NCBI GenBank assembly: GCA_963775625.1
Contig: CAVZJM010000002.1
Coordinates: 434,001-498,000 of the forward strand
Length of the DNA stretch: 64,000 bases
Direction: 5' to 3'
Source: JAIBJN01 sp963775625
Lineage (GTDB): Bacteria > Actinomycetota > Thermoleophilia > Gaiellales > Gaiellaceae
Shown here: piece by piece, positions 33,405 to 41,041 of the stretch
Layout of the letters: every line of letters starts with the position of its first letter
How positions within the stretch are numbered: the first letter of the stretch is position 1
Translations under genes and position numbers: made by a program
The notes under the pieces: generated by a model
Seen by the model: only the letters and a program-made list of their open reading frames with translations
What the model was told of the DNA's origin: nothing
The model's database searches: none

Positions 33405-35610
33405 CGCCCCGCTCCACCTGCACCCGGTCCGCGAGGCCCTCGGCGTGCTCGGCCGCGATCCGGACGACCCCCGAGCGGAGCTTGCGGCTCAGCGTCGCGC
33501 GGAGGATCTTCGAGGTGCCGTTCGAGCTGACGCGGACCGTCTCGCCCGGCACGATCTCGCGCGCGGTCGCGTCGTCGTGCGCCAGCTCGACCTCAGGAGC
33601 AGGGCGCTGGAACTGGAGCTGGGGGACACGCTCCACCGCAGGGCCCTCGAAGAGTGAGCGGTAGCGGACGACCTCGAGGCCGGGCCCGGCCGGCTTCCCG
33701 GTCGCCGCCTGGGGGTCGGGCTGCGTCCAGGCGAACTCGTCGCCCGGGGGCAGCGGCGCCTGCTCGGCGGCGGTGGGAGCCGCCCAGGGGTCGACGGCAA
33801 TCCCGAAGCGCTCGGCGAGCCGCGAGAGGCACTCGAGCTCGTCGTATCCGTTCGGGACGACGGCCCGGCGCACGCGCTGCGCTCGGCCCTCCAGGTTGAC
33901 GAACGTTCCCTCGCGCTCGAGGTAGCCGGTTCCCGGAAAAACGACGTGCGACCAGGCCGTGAGGTCGCTCTGGAACATGGCGGTCGTGAGCACGAAGCGG
34001 GCCCGCGCGGCCAGCTCGGCGACCCGAGGGTCGTAGCCGGCCTCGTCGCCCGAGACGACGAGCGCGCCGATCTCGCCTTCCGGCGCCGGGTCGGAGCGCT
34101 CCTCGCCGAGCGCGTACCAGGCGTCGGCGACTCCGCGGCCGTTCGGCGTCCGTGGCAGCGCATAGACGGCGACCTCGGCCTTCCCCTTCTCGTGGAGGTG
34201 GCTGGCGAGCGCGCCGACGTGGCGGCCTCCGGTCGGGTCGTCGTCCGACCAGACGAGCGCGATCCGCCTGGCTGCCTGGAGGCGCTTCGCCGTCCCGCGG
34301 AGCTCCTTCGGAGCCTTGCCTCCGGCCCGCAGGTCGGCGCAGGCCTGCGCAGCCGATCCCGGAGCCACCTGGACGTCGCCGGCGGGATTCAGCGCGATGA
34401 TCTCCGCGCCTGCGCGCCGCGCTGCTCGAAGCCAGAGATCCACGATCGGGGCCCGCTCGACGACGGGGTCGTCTCCGAGCACGAGGCAGAGCTCGGCGTC
34501 CCGAATGGCGGAGAGGGGCGCCCGGAAGGCGGAGAGGCCGGAGTCCCAGTCATCGGGCAGGAGCGCCGTGTGCGAGCCGAGCCCCTCGCGGACGATCCGC
34601 GCGAGCGCCGTCGCCTGCTCGACCGTCTCGCCGCCGGAAAAGGCGACGACGACCGACGACCCGGCCTCGCGGAGGCCGGCCTCTGCGGCGTCCAGGGCCT
34701 CGTCGTAGGAGGCCTCCTCGAAGCCGCGCCGCCGCACCCGGATCAGCGGCGTGCGGATCCGGTCCTCGGCCTGCAGATGGTCGTACGCGAAGCGCCCCTT
34801 GTCGCAGAGCCAGCCCTCGTGCACCTCCGGGTGGTTGCGGGAGAGCACCCGCGCCACCTTCCCCTCGCGGGTCGTCGCCCAGACGTTGCACCCCACCGGG
34901 CAGAGCCCGCACACCGTCGGGACGTTCTGGATCTCCCACGGCCGCGCGCGGAAGCGGTACGTCGTCGAGGTCAGCGCTCCCACCGGGCAGAGCTCGACGA
35001 CGTTGCCGGAGAAGTGGGCTCGGTACGGCTCGTCCTCGAAGGTGGCGATGACCGACGACGCTCCCCGGTTGATCGCGACGAGCTGGCCGTCCTCGGAGAC
35101 GTTCTCCGAGAAGCGCGTGCAGCGGTAGCAGAGGATGCAGCGCTCGCGGTCGAGCGCGATCAGGGGCGACACCGGAATCGGCTTGTCGAACGTCCGCTTC
35201 GGGAAGTGCATCCGCGTCGAGCCGGGGCCGAAGCGGAAGGTCAGGTCCTGGAGCGGGCACTCGCCGCCCTTGTCGCAGTCGGGGCAGTCGAGCGGGTGGT
35301 TCAGGAGGATGAACTCGAGGATGGCGTGCTGGCCCTGGGAGGCCTTCTCGCTCGTCAGCGCCGTCCGGAGGACGAGCCCGTCCGTAGCCGTGAGCGTGCA
35401 GGCGGCCTGGAGCTTCGGTAGCCCCTCCACCTCGCAGAGGCACATGCGGCAGGCGCCGACCGGCGGGCCGAGCCGCGGCTCGTAGCAGAAGACCGGGATC
35501 TCGACCCCGATCGACGCTGCCGTCTCCACCATCCCCTGCCCCCTCGGGGCCCGAAGCTCGTGACCGTCGATCGTGACCGTGACGAGCTCGGGCTGCGCCT
35601 GTGCGCTCAT
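33397..35610 (-). CDS. nuoG: NADH-quinone oxidoreductase subunit G
   Basis: A 737-residue Fe-S subunit. It has an N-terminal 2Fe-2S ferredoxin domain (PVFCYEPRLGPPVGACRMCLCEV), a His-Cys 4Fe-4S segment (HPLDCPDCDKGGECPLQD), paired CxxCxxC sites (RERCILCYRC; VVELCPVGAL), and an extra MopB 4Fe-4S site CGLCPVGCNVW of the N7 type. A degenerate molybdopterin-oxidoreductase domain follows. A 246-base gap before the start is filled by repeats, unlike the overlapping joins elsewhere in the operon. ATG 35610 begins MSAQAQ, at the edge of repeat A. Confidence 0.94.
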   Translation of the reverse strand: MSAQAQPELVTVTIDGHELRAPRGQGMVETAASIGVEIPVFCYEPRLGPPVGACRMCLCEVEGLPKLQAACTLTATDGLVLRTALTSEKASQGQHAILEFILLNHPLDCPDCDKGGECPLQDLTFRFGPGSTRMHFPKRTFDKPIPVSPLIALDRERCILCYRCTRFSENVSEDGQLVAINRGASSVIATFEDEPYRAHFSGNVVELCPVGALTSTTYRFRARPWEIQNVPTVCGLCPVGCNVWATTREGKVARVLSRNHPEVHEGWLCDKGRFAYDHLQAEDRIRTPLIRVRRRGFEEASYDEALDAAEAGLREAGSSVVVAFSGGETVEQATALARIVREGLGSHTALLPDDWDSGLSAFRAPLSAIRDAELCLVLGDDPVVERAPIVDLWLRAARRAGAEIIALNPAGDVQVAPGSAAQACADLRAGGKAPKELRGTAKRLQAARRIALVWSDDDPTGGRHVGALASHLHEKGKAEVAVYALPRTPNGRGVADAWYALGEERSDPAPEGEIGALVVSGDEAGYDPRVAELAARARFVLTTAMFQSDLTAWSHVVFPGTGYLEREGTFVNLEGRAQRVRRAVVPNGYDELECLSRLAERFGIAVDPWAAPTAAEQAPLPPGDEFAWTQPDPQAATGKPAGPGLEVVRYRSLFEGPAVERVPQLQFQRPAPEVELAHDDATAREIVPGETVRVSSNGTSKILRATLSRKLRSGVVRIAAEHAEGLADRVQVERGDA

Positions 35611-35745
35611 AGGCCACCTGGTCTGTGAGCGTGGGGAGGGTGTGTGAGGGAACCGGGAGGTTCCTTCACTGAATCGAAGAAGGGGGCTCGTGGGGGAAAC
35701 CTGGTTTCCCCCACGGGAGCGAGCCGAAGGTGAGCGACGTTCATC
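35611..35745 (-). repeat. Intercistronic repeat A, copy 2 (before nuoG), with a REP unit inserted
   Basis: The two flanks (35611-35660 and about 35716-35745) match the 70-base segment before the sensor-kinase gene at 17219-17288, including GTGTGTGAGGGAACCGGGA and CGAGCCGAAGG-GAG-GACG. Between them sits a palindromic REP-like unit. This suggests that the REP unit was inserted into an existing repeat A. Confidence 0.6.
35673..35715 (+). repeat. REP-like palindromic unit, copy 1
   Basis: A head CGAAGAAGGGGGC (35675-35687) is followed by a palindrome of 12 bp with a 3-base loop (35689-35715; GTGGGGGAAAC ... GTTTCCCCCAC). The same head and palindrome occur inverted just after groEL (53797-53838). 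This layout of an asymmetric head plus palindrome resembles REP elements. Confidence 0.65.
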
Positions 35746-35774
35746 GGCACGCTCTCGTCACGTTGCGCGCGCCA

Positions 35775-35828
35775 CGCGTGCGCTCTTCGGCGGTACGCTC
35801 GAAAGCGGGTGGTGGGATGGGGTGCCCC
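35775..35828 (+). repeat. Conserved 54-bp repeat B, copy 1
   Basis: It shares GCGTGCGC, TACGCT-GAAAGCGGGTGGTGGGA and GGGGTGCCCC with 42098-42152, in the same plus-strand orientation. The core can fold as CGCT-NGAA-AGCG followed by GGGG-TG-CCCC. Here it lies antisense in the nuoF-nuoG gap. Its nature (RNA motif or mobile repeat) is unknown. Confidence 0.55.
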
Positions 35829-35856
35829 GTAGTGGTTAAGCGTCGCCGGTCGCAGG

Positions 35857-37215
35857 TCATGGCCTGGCCGGCACCTCGATCTGGCTTCGGACGCCCGCGT
35901 GGTGCTGGTCGACGGGCGCGAGCACGCCGTCGAGTGACGACTCGCCGCCGAAGGGGCAGCCGCCCTCGTCGATGTGGCGCTGGTACTCGCCGCGGAACTT
36001 CGCGACGTAGCTCGCCACGGGCATGGCCGCGGCGTCCCCGAGCGGGCAGAGGCAGTTGCCGAGGATCCGGTCGCAGACGTTCAGGAGCACGTCGAGCTCG
36101 TCCTGTGTCGCGTCCCCCTCCTCGATCTTCCTGAGCAGCTGCACCATCCAGCGCGTGCCCTCGCGGCAGGGCGTGCACTTACCGCACGACTCGTGCATGT
36201 AGAACTGCGCGACCCGCAGGCCCAGCTGCACCATGCAGCAGCGGTCGTCGATGACGATCACCCCGCCGGAGCCGAGCATCGTCCCCGCCTCTGCCATCGA
36301 GTCGAAATCGAGCGGCGTGTCCACCTCGGAGGCGTTCATGACGGGCACCGACGAGCCGCCGGGGATGATCGCCTTCAGCTCGCGCCCGTCCGGGATCCCG
36401 CCGCCGAGGTCGTAGATCAACTCGCGGAGCGGCGTCCCCAGCTCGAGCTCGTAGTTCCCGCCGTTGACGACGTTCCCGGAGAGCGAGAAGACGCGCGTGC
36501 CGGCCGAGTGCTCGACGCCCAGGCGCGCGTAGGCCTTGCCGCCCATCTCGACGATCTTGGGCACCGTTGCCAGCGTCTCGACGTTGTTGATGAGCGTCGG
36601 CGACGCGTACAGGCCGGAGATGGCCGGAAACGGCGGCTTGGTCCGCGGCTGGCCCCGGCTACCCTCGAGCGACTCGAGCAGGCCGGTCTCCTCACCGCAG
36701 ATGTAGGCGCCGGCGCCCCGGTGGACGACGACGGCGAGATCCCAGCCGGAGCCGAGCACGTCCTTGCCCACGTAGCCGGCCTCGCGCGCCTCCTCGAGCG
36801 CGGCGACGAGGACCTCGTACTCGGTCAGGTACTCGCCACGCACGTAGATGAACGCGAGATTCGAGCCGATCGTGTGCGCGGCGATGAAGACGCCCTCGAT
36901 GAAGAGGTGGGGGACGCGCAGCATGATCTCCCGGTCCTTGAACGTCCCCGGCTCGGACTCGTCCGCATTGACGACGAGGTAGATCGGCTTCGGGGAGTCC
37001 TCCGGCTTCGGCAGGAAGCTCGCCTTGCGGCCCATGGGGAAGCCGGCGCCGCCGCGCCCGCGCACGTCGGCTGCGAGCAGCTCGTCGAGCACCGCCTGGC
37101 GCTCCATCCCGAGGGCCTTGCGCAGCGACTTGTAGCCACCGGCCGCTTCGTACTCGGCGAGCTTCGTCAGGTCGCGGGTGTCCGCGTCCTTGAGGAGCAG
37201 CTCCCTAAGAGGCAT
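35857..37215 (-). CDS. nuoF: NADH-quinone oxidoreductase subunit F
   Basis: A 452-residue subunit that oxidises NADH and holds FMN and cluster N3. The NADH/FMN region is RGRGGAGFPMGRKASFLP with NADESEPGTFKDREIM, followed by GAGAYICGEETGLLESLEG. The 4Fe-4S motif is SCGKCTPCREG with a later Cys in NCLCPLGDA. ATG 37215 overlaps the nuoE stop by 11 bases. The C-terminal 20 residues after YQRHIDEGGCPFGGES extend slightly beyond typical family ends. A 246-base repeat-filled gap follows before nuoG. Confidence 0.95.
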   Translation of the reverse strand: MPLRELLLKDADTRDLTKLAEYEAAGGYKSLRKALGMERQAVLDELLAADVRGRGGAGFPMGRKASFLPKPEDSPKPIYLVVNADESEPGTFKDREIMLRVPHLFIEGVFIAAHTIGSNLAFIYVRGEYLTEYEVLVAALEEAREAGYVGKDVLGSGWDLAVVVHRGAGAYICGEETGLLESLEGSRGQPRTKPPFPAISGLYASPTLINNVETLATVPKIVEMGGKAYARLGVEHSAGTRVFSLSGNVVNGGNYELELGTPLRELIYDLGGGIPDGRELKAIIPGGSSVPVMNASEVDTPLDFDSMAEAGTMLGSGGVIVIDDRCCMVQLGLRVAQFYMHESCGKCTPCREGTRWMVQLLRKIEEGDATQDELDVLLNVCDRILGNCLCPLGDAAAMPVASYVAKFRGEYQRHIDEGGCPFGGESSLDGVLAPVDQHHAGVRSQIEVPARP

Positions 37216-37681
37216 TGCGCAGCTCCCTGACGATCGCCGGGACGTCCGCGGGCCGGACGGGCTCCCGGTAGCGGTGGTCGACGGCGACGACCGTCCCCCA
37301 CCCGCACCCACCGGCGCACTCCACCGTCCGCAGAGTGACCTCGCCGTCTGCGGCCGTCTCGCCCGCGTGAATGCCGAGCTCGCGCTCGAAGGCCTCGAGG
37401 ACCTGCTGGGCGCCGACGAGCGCACAGGAGATGTTCGTGCACACCTCCACCATGTGCCGGCCGACGGGCTCCAGCTGGAACATGTCGTAGAAGGTCGCCA
37501 CTGCCTTGCAGTACGCCGGCGTGAGCTCGAGGGCGTCGCCCACCTCGCGGAAGGCCTCCGCCGGGAGCCAGCCGCCGTGCTCCTCCTGCGCCAGCCGCAG
37601 GGCGGGGAGAACGGCCGAGCGGCTCTCCGGGTACTGGGCCGCGATCGTCTGGATCCGGTCGTAGAGCGTCCTCGGGCTCAC
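37205..37681 (-). CDS. nuoE: NADH-quinone oxidoreductase subunit E
   Basis: A 158-residue 2Fe-2S subunit (cluster N1a). The four Cys ligands are visible: two in VEVCTNISCALVG and two in VECAGGCGWGTVV. An N-terminal helical part precedes them (SAVLPALRLAQEEHGGWLP). GTG 37681 overlaps the nuoD stop (GTGA). It forms the NADH-oxidising module with NuoF and NuoG. Confidence 0.94.
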   Translation of the reverse strand: MSPRTLYDRIQTIAAQYPESRSAVLPALRLAQEEHGGWLPAEAFREVGDALELTPAYCKAVATFYDMFQLEPVGRHMVEVCTNISCALVGAQQVLEAFERELGIHAGETAADGEVTLRTVECAGGCGWGTVVAVDHRYREPVRPADVPAIVRELRNAS

Positions 37682-38949
37682 CGGTCGACCTCGCCCATGA
37701 CCGTGTCGAGCGAGCCGACGATGGCGATCAGGTCGGCGACGAGCGCGTCGCTCATGCAGGTCGCGGTCGCCTCGAGCGCGACGAACGACGGAGCGCGGAA
37801 CTTCACGCGCCACGGCTTCGAGCCGCCGTCCGAGACGAGGTAGCAGCCGAGCTCGCCGCGCGGCGACTCGACGGTCACGTAGACCTCGCCCTCGGGCACG
37901 CGGTAGCCTTCGGTCACGAGCTTGAAGTGGTGGATGAGGCTCTCCATCGACGTCTGCAGCTCGTTGCGCGGCGGCAGGACGAGCTTGCGGTCGTCCACGA
38001 TCCACGGCCCCTCGGGCATGCCGTCGAGCGCCTGCTGGACGATGCGCGTGGACTGCCGCATCTCGTCCATGTGCACCTTGTAGCGGTCGAAGACGTCGCC
38101 GTTTTGGTAGACGGGGACGTCAAAGTCGACCTGGTCGTAGGCGAGGTACGGCTGCACCTTGCGGAGGTCCCAGTCGACGCCGGACGCGCGCAGGACGGGC
38201 CCGGACTGGCCGAGCGCGATCGCGTCGGCGGCCGAGAGGAGGCCGATCCCCTTCGTCCTCTCCAGCCAGATTGCCTGGCCGGAGAGCAGCGCCTCGTACT
38301 CGTCGACGCGCTTCTGCATCGTGTCGGCGAACGCGCGGCACTCGTCGTCGAAGCCCACGGGGATGTCCTCGGCCAGCCCACCCGCCTGGAAGTAGCGCGT
38401 GTGCATCCGCACGCCGGTGACCAGCTCGAAGAGGTCGAGGATGGCGTCGCGCTCGCGGAAGCAGTACCAGAACATCGAGATCGCCCCCAGCTCGAGCGCG
38501 GCGGTCCCGAGCCACACCAGGTGGGAATGGATGCGGTTGAGCTCGCAGAGGAGCATGCGCATCCACTGGGCCTTCGGCGGCGGCTCGACCCCGAGCAGCT
38601 TCTCGATCGCCAGCACGAAGACGAGCTCGTTGTTCTGGAACGAGACGTAGTCGATCCGCTCCGGGTACGTGATCGCCTTCCACCACGTCTTGTGCTCCAT
38701 GTTTTTCTCGAAGCCGGTGTGGAGATAGCCGACGACCGCCTGGAGGCCGACCACCTTCTCGCCGTTCAGCTCCACGACCAGGCGGAGCACACCGTGGGTG
38801 GAGGGATGGTTGGGGCCGAAATTGACCTCGAGGATGTCCCCTTCCTCGCGGAGGGCCGGGTCGACCTGGAGCACGGACGGGATCGAGGACGGGATGCGGG
38901 TCCCCTCGTAGATCGCTGTCCGGGGCTCGGCGACCGCCATGCTCGTCAT
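37678..38949 (-). CDS. nuoD: NADH-quinone oxidoreductase subunit D
   Basis: A 423-residue 49-kDa-type subunit forming much of the quinone cavity. Key segments are NFGPNHPSTHGVLRLVVELNGE, with the quinone-site His, then GYLHTGFEKNMEHKTW and the C-terminal SPRGELGCYLVSDGGSKPWRVKFRAPSF. ATG 38949 overlaps the nuoC stop (ATGA). A second in-frame ATG three codons later is possible. Confidence 0.95.
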   Translation of the reverse strand: MTSMAVAEPRTAIYEGTRIPSSIPSVLQVDPALREEGDILEVNFGPNHPSTHGVLRLVVELNGEKVVGLQAVVGYLHTGFEKNMEHKTWWKAITYPERIDYVSFQNNELVFVLAIEKLLGVEPPPKAQWMRMLLCELNRIHSHLVWLGTAALELGAISMFWYCFRERDAILDLFELVTGVRMHTRYFQAGGLAEDIPVGFDDECRAFADTMQKRVDEYEALLSGQAIWLERTKGIGLLSAADAIALGQSGPVLRASGVDWDLRKVQPYLAYDQVDFDVPVYQNGDVFDRYKVHMDEMRQSTRIVQQALDGMPEGPWIVDDRKLVLPPRNELQTSMESLIHHFKLVTEGYRVPEGEVYVTVESPRGELGCYLVSDGGSKPWRVKFRAPSFVALEATATCMSDALVADLIAIVGSLDTVMGEVDR

Positions 38950-39506
38950 TCCTCCCCGGAGAAGCGCACCGGCTCGCCGCCGAGCGGGTAATCCTTGCGG
39001 AGCGGGTGGCCCTCCCAGTCGTCCTCCATGAGGATGCGGACGAGGTTGGGGTGGCCCTCGAAGCGGATGCCCAGCATGTCCCAGGCCTCACGCTCGTGCC
39101 AGTCAGCCGTCGGCCACACGCCGACGAGGCTCGGCACGGGCTCACCGTCCTCGAGCCAGGCCTGCAGGCGGAGGCGCGACGCCTCGCCGGCGCCCGACTC
39201 GACCTTGAGCAGGTGGTAGGAGATCGAGAGGCGGCTCGGCTTGGGCTCCGGTTGCTGCTGCAGGCCCCAGGAGCCGGGGCTGTTGAGATCGCGGCCGCGC
39301 GAGTCGCCCCAGTAGCCGGCGACGCGCGGGCGGTCCCAGCCGAGGTAGTCGGCGGCGGCGACGTCGGAGAGGAAGTTGAAGCCCGCCTCGTCCCGAAGCC
39401 AGAGCGCCGCCGCGGCCAGCAGCTCCCGCTCGACGACCACGGTCGTCTCGCCGTGGGAGTCGCGCTCCTCGACGAAGCCCGGGACATCGGCGTAGGAAGC
39501 CGTCAC
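38946..39506 (-). CDS. nuoC: NADH-quinone oxidoreductase subunit C
   Basis: A 186-residue peripheral subunit. It shows FNFLSDVAAADYLGW near the N-terminus and the family signature HEREAWDMLGIRFEGHPNLVRILMEDDWEGHPLRKDYPL. An insertion of about 30 residues (GDSRGRDLNSPGSWGLQQQPEPKPS) follows the first block. GTG 39506 overlaps the nuoB stop. Confidence 0.94.
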   Translation of the reverse strand: MTASYADVPGFVEERDSHGETTVVVERELLAAAALWLRDEAGFNFLSDVAAADYLGWDRPRVAGYWGDSRGRDLNSPGSWGLQQQPEPKPSRLSISYHLLKVESGAGEASRLRLQAWLEDGEPVPSLVGVWPTADWHEREAWDMLGIRFEGHPNLVRILMEDDWEGHPLRKDYPLGGEPVRFSGEE

Positions 39507-40090
39507 TCCGCGACCCCGCGGATCTCATAGGCGGGCGGGACGCCGGCGCGGATCTTCTCCTGCAGCCGCACGATCCCCTCCAGCAGCGCCTCGGGCCGCG
39601 GCGGGCAGCCGGGCACGTGGATGTCCACCGGGACGATCTTGTCGACGCCCTGGAGGATCGCGTAGTTGTTGAACATCCCGCCGGAGCTCGCACAGGCGCC
39701 CATGGCGATGACCCACTTCGGCTGCAGCATCTGGTCGTAGATCTCGCGGAGGGGCCTCGTCATCTTGTGCGCGACCCGGCCCGAGACGATGAGGAGGTCG
39801 GCCTGGCGCGGCGAGGAGCGGAACACCTCGGCGCCGAAGCGGGCGACGTCGTAGCGCGAGGAGACGATCGACATCATCTCGATCGCGCAGCAGGCCAGCC
39901 CGAACGTGTCCGGCCAGATCGAGTAGCCCTGCGCCCACGCCACCGCCTTCCCGACGGTCGTGAGGAGCAGCCGCTCCTCGAGCTCGTCGGCGCCGAGCTC
40001 CCGCTCGAAGACGCCGGGGCCCTTCCCCGGCATGAGCGTCCGCTCCGACTGGAGGCCGTAGTCGGCGAGCCGCTTCCGCTTCACCGCCAC
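39503..40090 (-). CDS. nuoB: NADH-quinone oxidoreductase subunit B
   Basis: A 195-residue subunit holding the terminal cluster N2 next to the quinone site. The ligands are the tandem Cys in TFGLACCAIEMMS, Cys in AMGACASSGGMFNNYA, and Cys in DIHVPGCPPRPEALLEGI. GTG 40090 overlaps the nuoA 3' end by 10 bases. The N-terminus is about 25 residues longer than in minimal homologues. Confidence 0.95.
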   Translation of the reverse strand: MAVKRKRLADYGLQSERTLMPGKGPGVFERELGADELEERLLLTTVGKAVAWAQGYSIWPDTFGLACCAIEMMSIVSSRYDVARFGAEVFRSSPRQADLLIVSGRVAHKMTRPLREIYDQMLQPKWVIAMGACASSGGMFNNYAILQGVDKIVPVDIHVPGCPPRPEALLEGIVRLQEKIRAGVPPAYEIRGVAE

Positions 40091-40476
40091 TCGAGTGCAC
40101 CCCGCTTCCAGACGTAGACGTAGGCGATCGCAAGGATCCCGATGAAGAAGCCGAACTCGGCGAGCGCGAACGTGCCCACCCGGTCGAGAACGACCGCCAC
40201 GGGGTAGAGGAAGACGATCTCGATGTCGAAGACGATGAAGAGCATCGCAGTCAGGTAGAAGCTGACCGTGAACCGCTGCTGCTTGGGCGGGCCGGTCGAG
40301 ACGCCCGACTCGAAGGGCATCCGCTGGGTCTTCGGCGCCGCCTGCTTCCGGCGCGTCGAGAAGGCGAAGGAGAAGAAGAGCATCGACGCCGGAATCGCCG
40401 CCGCGAGGAGCGCGTAGACGAGGAATGGAAACCAGTCGTCAAGCGCGGCGAGGAGCACGGCCTGCACATCGGGCAT
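40081..40476 (-). CDS. nuoA: NADH-quinone oxidoreductase subunit A
   Basis: A 131-residue subunit with three helices. The conserved loop after the first helix reads KTQRMPFESGVSTG (Cys of the usual YECG is Ser here) and QRFTVSFYLTAMLFIVFDIEIVFLYPVAV includes the membrane acidic residues. It is the first gene of the operon. ATG 40476 is given; a GTG at 40488 is also open. The TAGGAT hexamer overlapping this ATG would instead favour a leaderless start at GTG 40467 (VQAVLLAAL). Confidence 0.92.
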   Translation of the reverse strand: MPDVQAVLLAALDDWFPFLVYALLAAAIPASMLFFSFAFSTRRKQAAPKTQRMPFESGVSTGPPKQQRFTVSFYLTAMLFIVFDIEIVFLYPVAVVLDRVGTFALAEFGFFIGILAIAYVYVWKRGALEWR

Positions 40477-40589
40477 CCTAGCGCTCACAAGTTGTCTGCG
40501 CGGGTGGACGGAAACCGGCTCTGGGCCTGGGGAAACGAGGTGCTACGGGCGTCACAAAGTCGGGGCCTTGGCGCGACGGAGGCCGTTGC

Positions 40590-40595
40590 TACACT
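40590..40595 (+). promoter_or_regulatory. -10 hexamer TACACT, leaderless start at 40604
   Basis: TACACT is separated by 8 bases from ATG 40604 of the Fe-S carrier gene. The 115-base gap to the divergent nuoA should also hold the nuo promoter. Confidence 0.5.
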
Positions 40596-40603
40596 CAGAC
40601 AAG

Positions 40604-41002
40604 ATGGTCACCGTCACCGAGAACGCCGCCGCGAAGATCAAGGAGCTGTTGGCGCAGGAGCCCGAGGGTGACGTCAGCGTCCTCCGGATCGCCGTGCAGG
40701 GCGGAGGCTGCTCGGGCTTCCAGTACGCGCTCGGCTTCGACCGCGGCCCGCAGGACGGGGATAACGAGGTCGAGATGCACGGCGTCCGCGTCGTCGTCGA
40801 CCCGTTCAGCGCTCCGTACCTCGTCGGCTCCGAGATCGACTTCGTCGATGCCTTGATGGGCGCGGGCTTTGCGATCAACAACCCGAACGTGCAGGCGGCC
40901 TGCGGCTGCGGCTCTTCCTTCCAGGCGAAGGACGAGGCGGGCGGCGAGCCGGCCCACGCGCATGCCGGCGAGAGCGGCTGCGGCGCGGGCTGCTCTCACT
41001 GA
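40604..41002 (+). CDS. erpA: HesB/IscA-type iron-sulfur carrier (ErpA-like) with Cys/His tail
   Basis: An A-type carrier delivering Fe-S clusters to apoproteins; complex I, encoded next door, is an obvious client. Of 132 residues, the first 107 are a standard HesB domain with the three ligand Cys in GGGCSGFQY and ACGCGSSF. The remaining 25 form an unusual tail with several His and Cys (AHAHAGESGCGAGCSH) that might bind metal. ATG 40604 is preferred over an upstream start because TACACT lies 8 bases before it. A strong hairpin follows the stop. Confidence 0.87.
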   Translation: MVTVTENAAAKIKELLAQEPEGDVSVLRIAVQGGGCSGFQYALGFDRGPQDGDNEVEMHGVRVVVDPFSAPYLVGSEIDFVDALMGAGFAINNPNVQAACGCGSSFQAKDEAGGEPAHAHAGESGCGAGCSH

Positions 41003-41021
41003 GCGCCCCGTCGCGGGGCGC
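41003..41021 (+). terminator. Hairpin after the Fe-S carrier gene
   Basis: A perfect 8-bp stem GCGCCCCG/CGGGGCGC with a TCG loop, starting at the last base of the stop codon. No T-run follows, so terminator function is only probable. Confidence 0.5.
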
Positions 41022-41041
41022 CTCGCTAATCTGAGGTCGCC

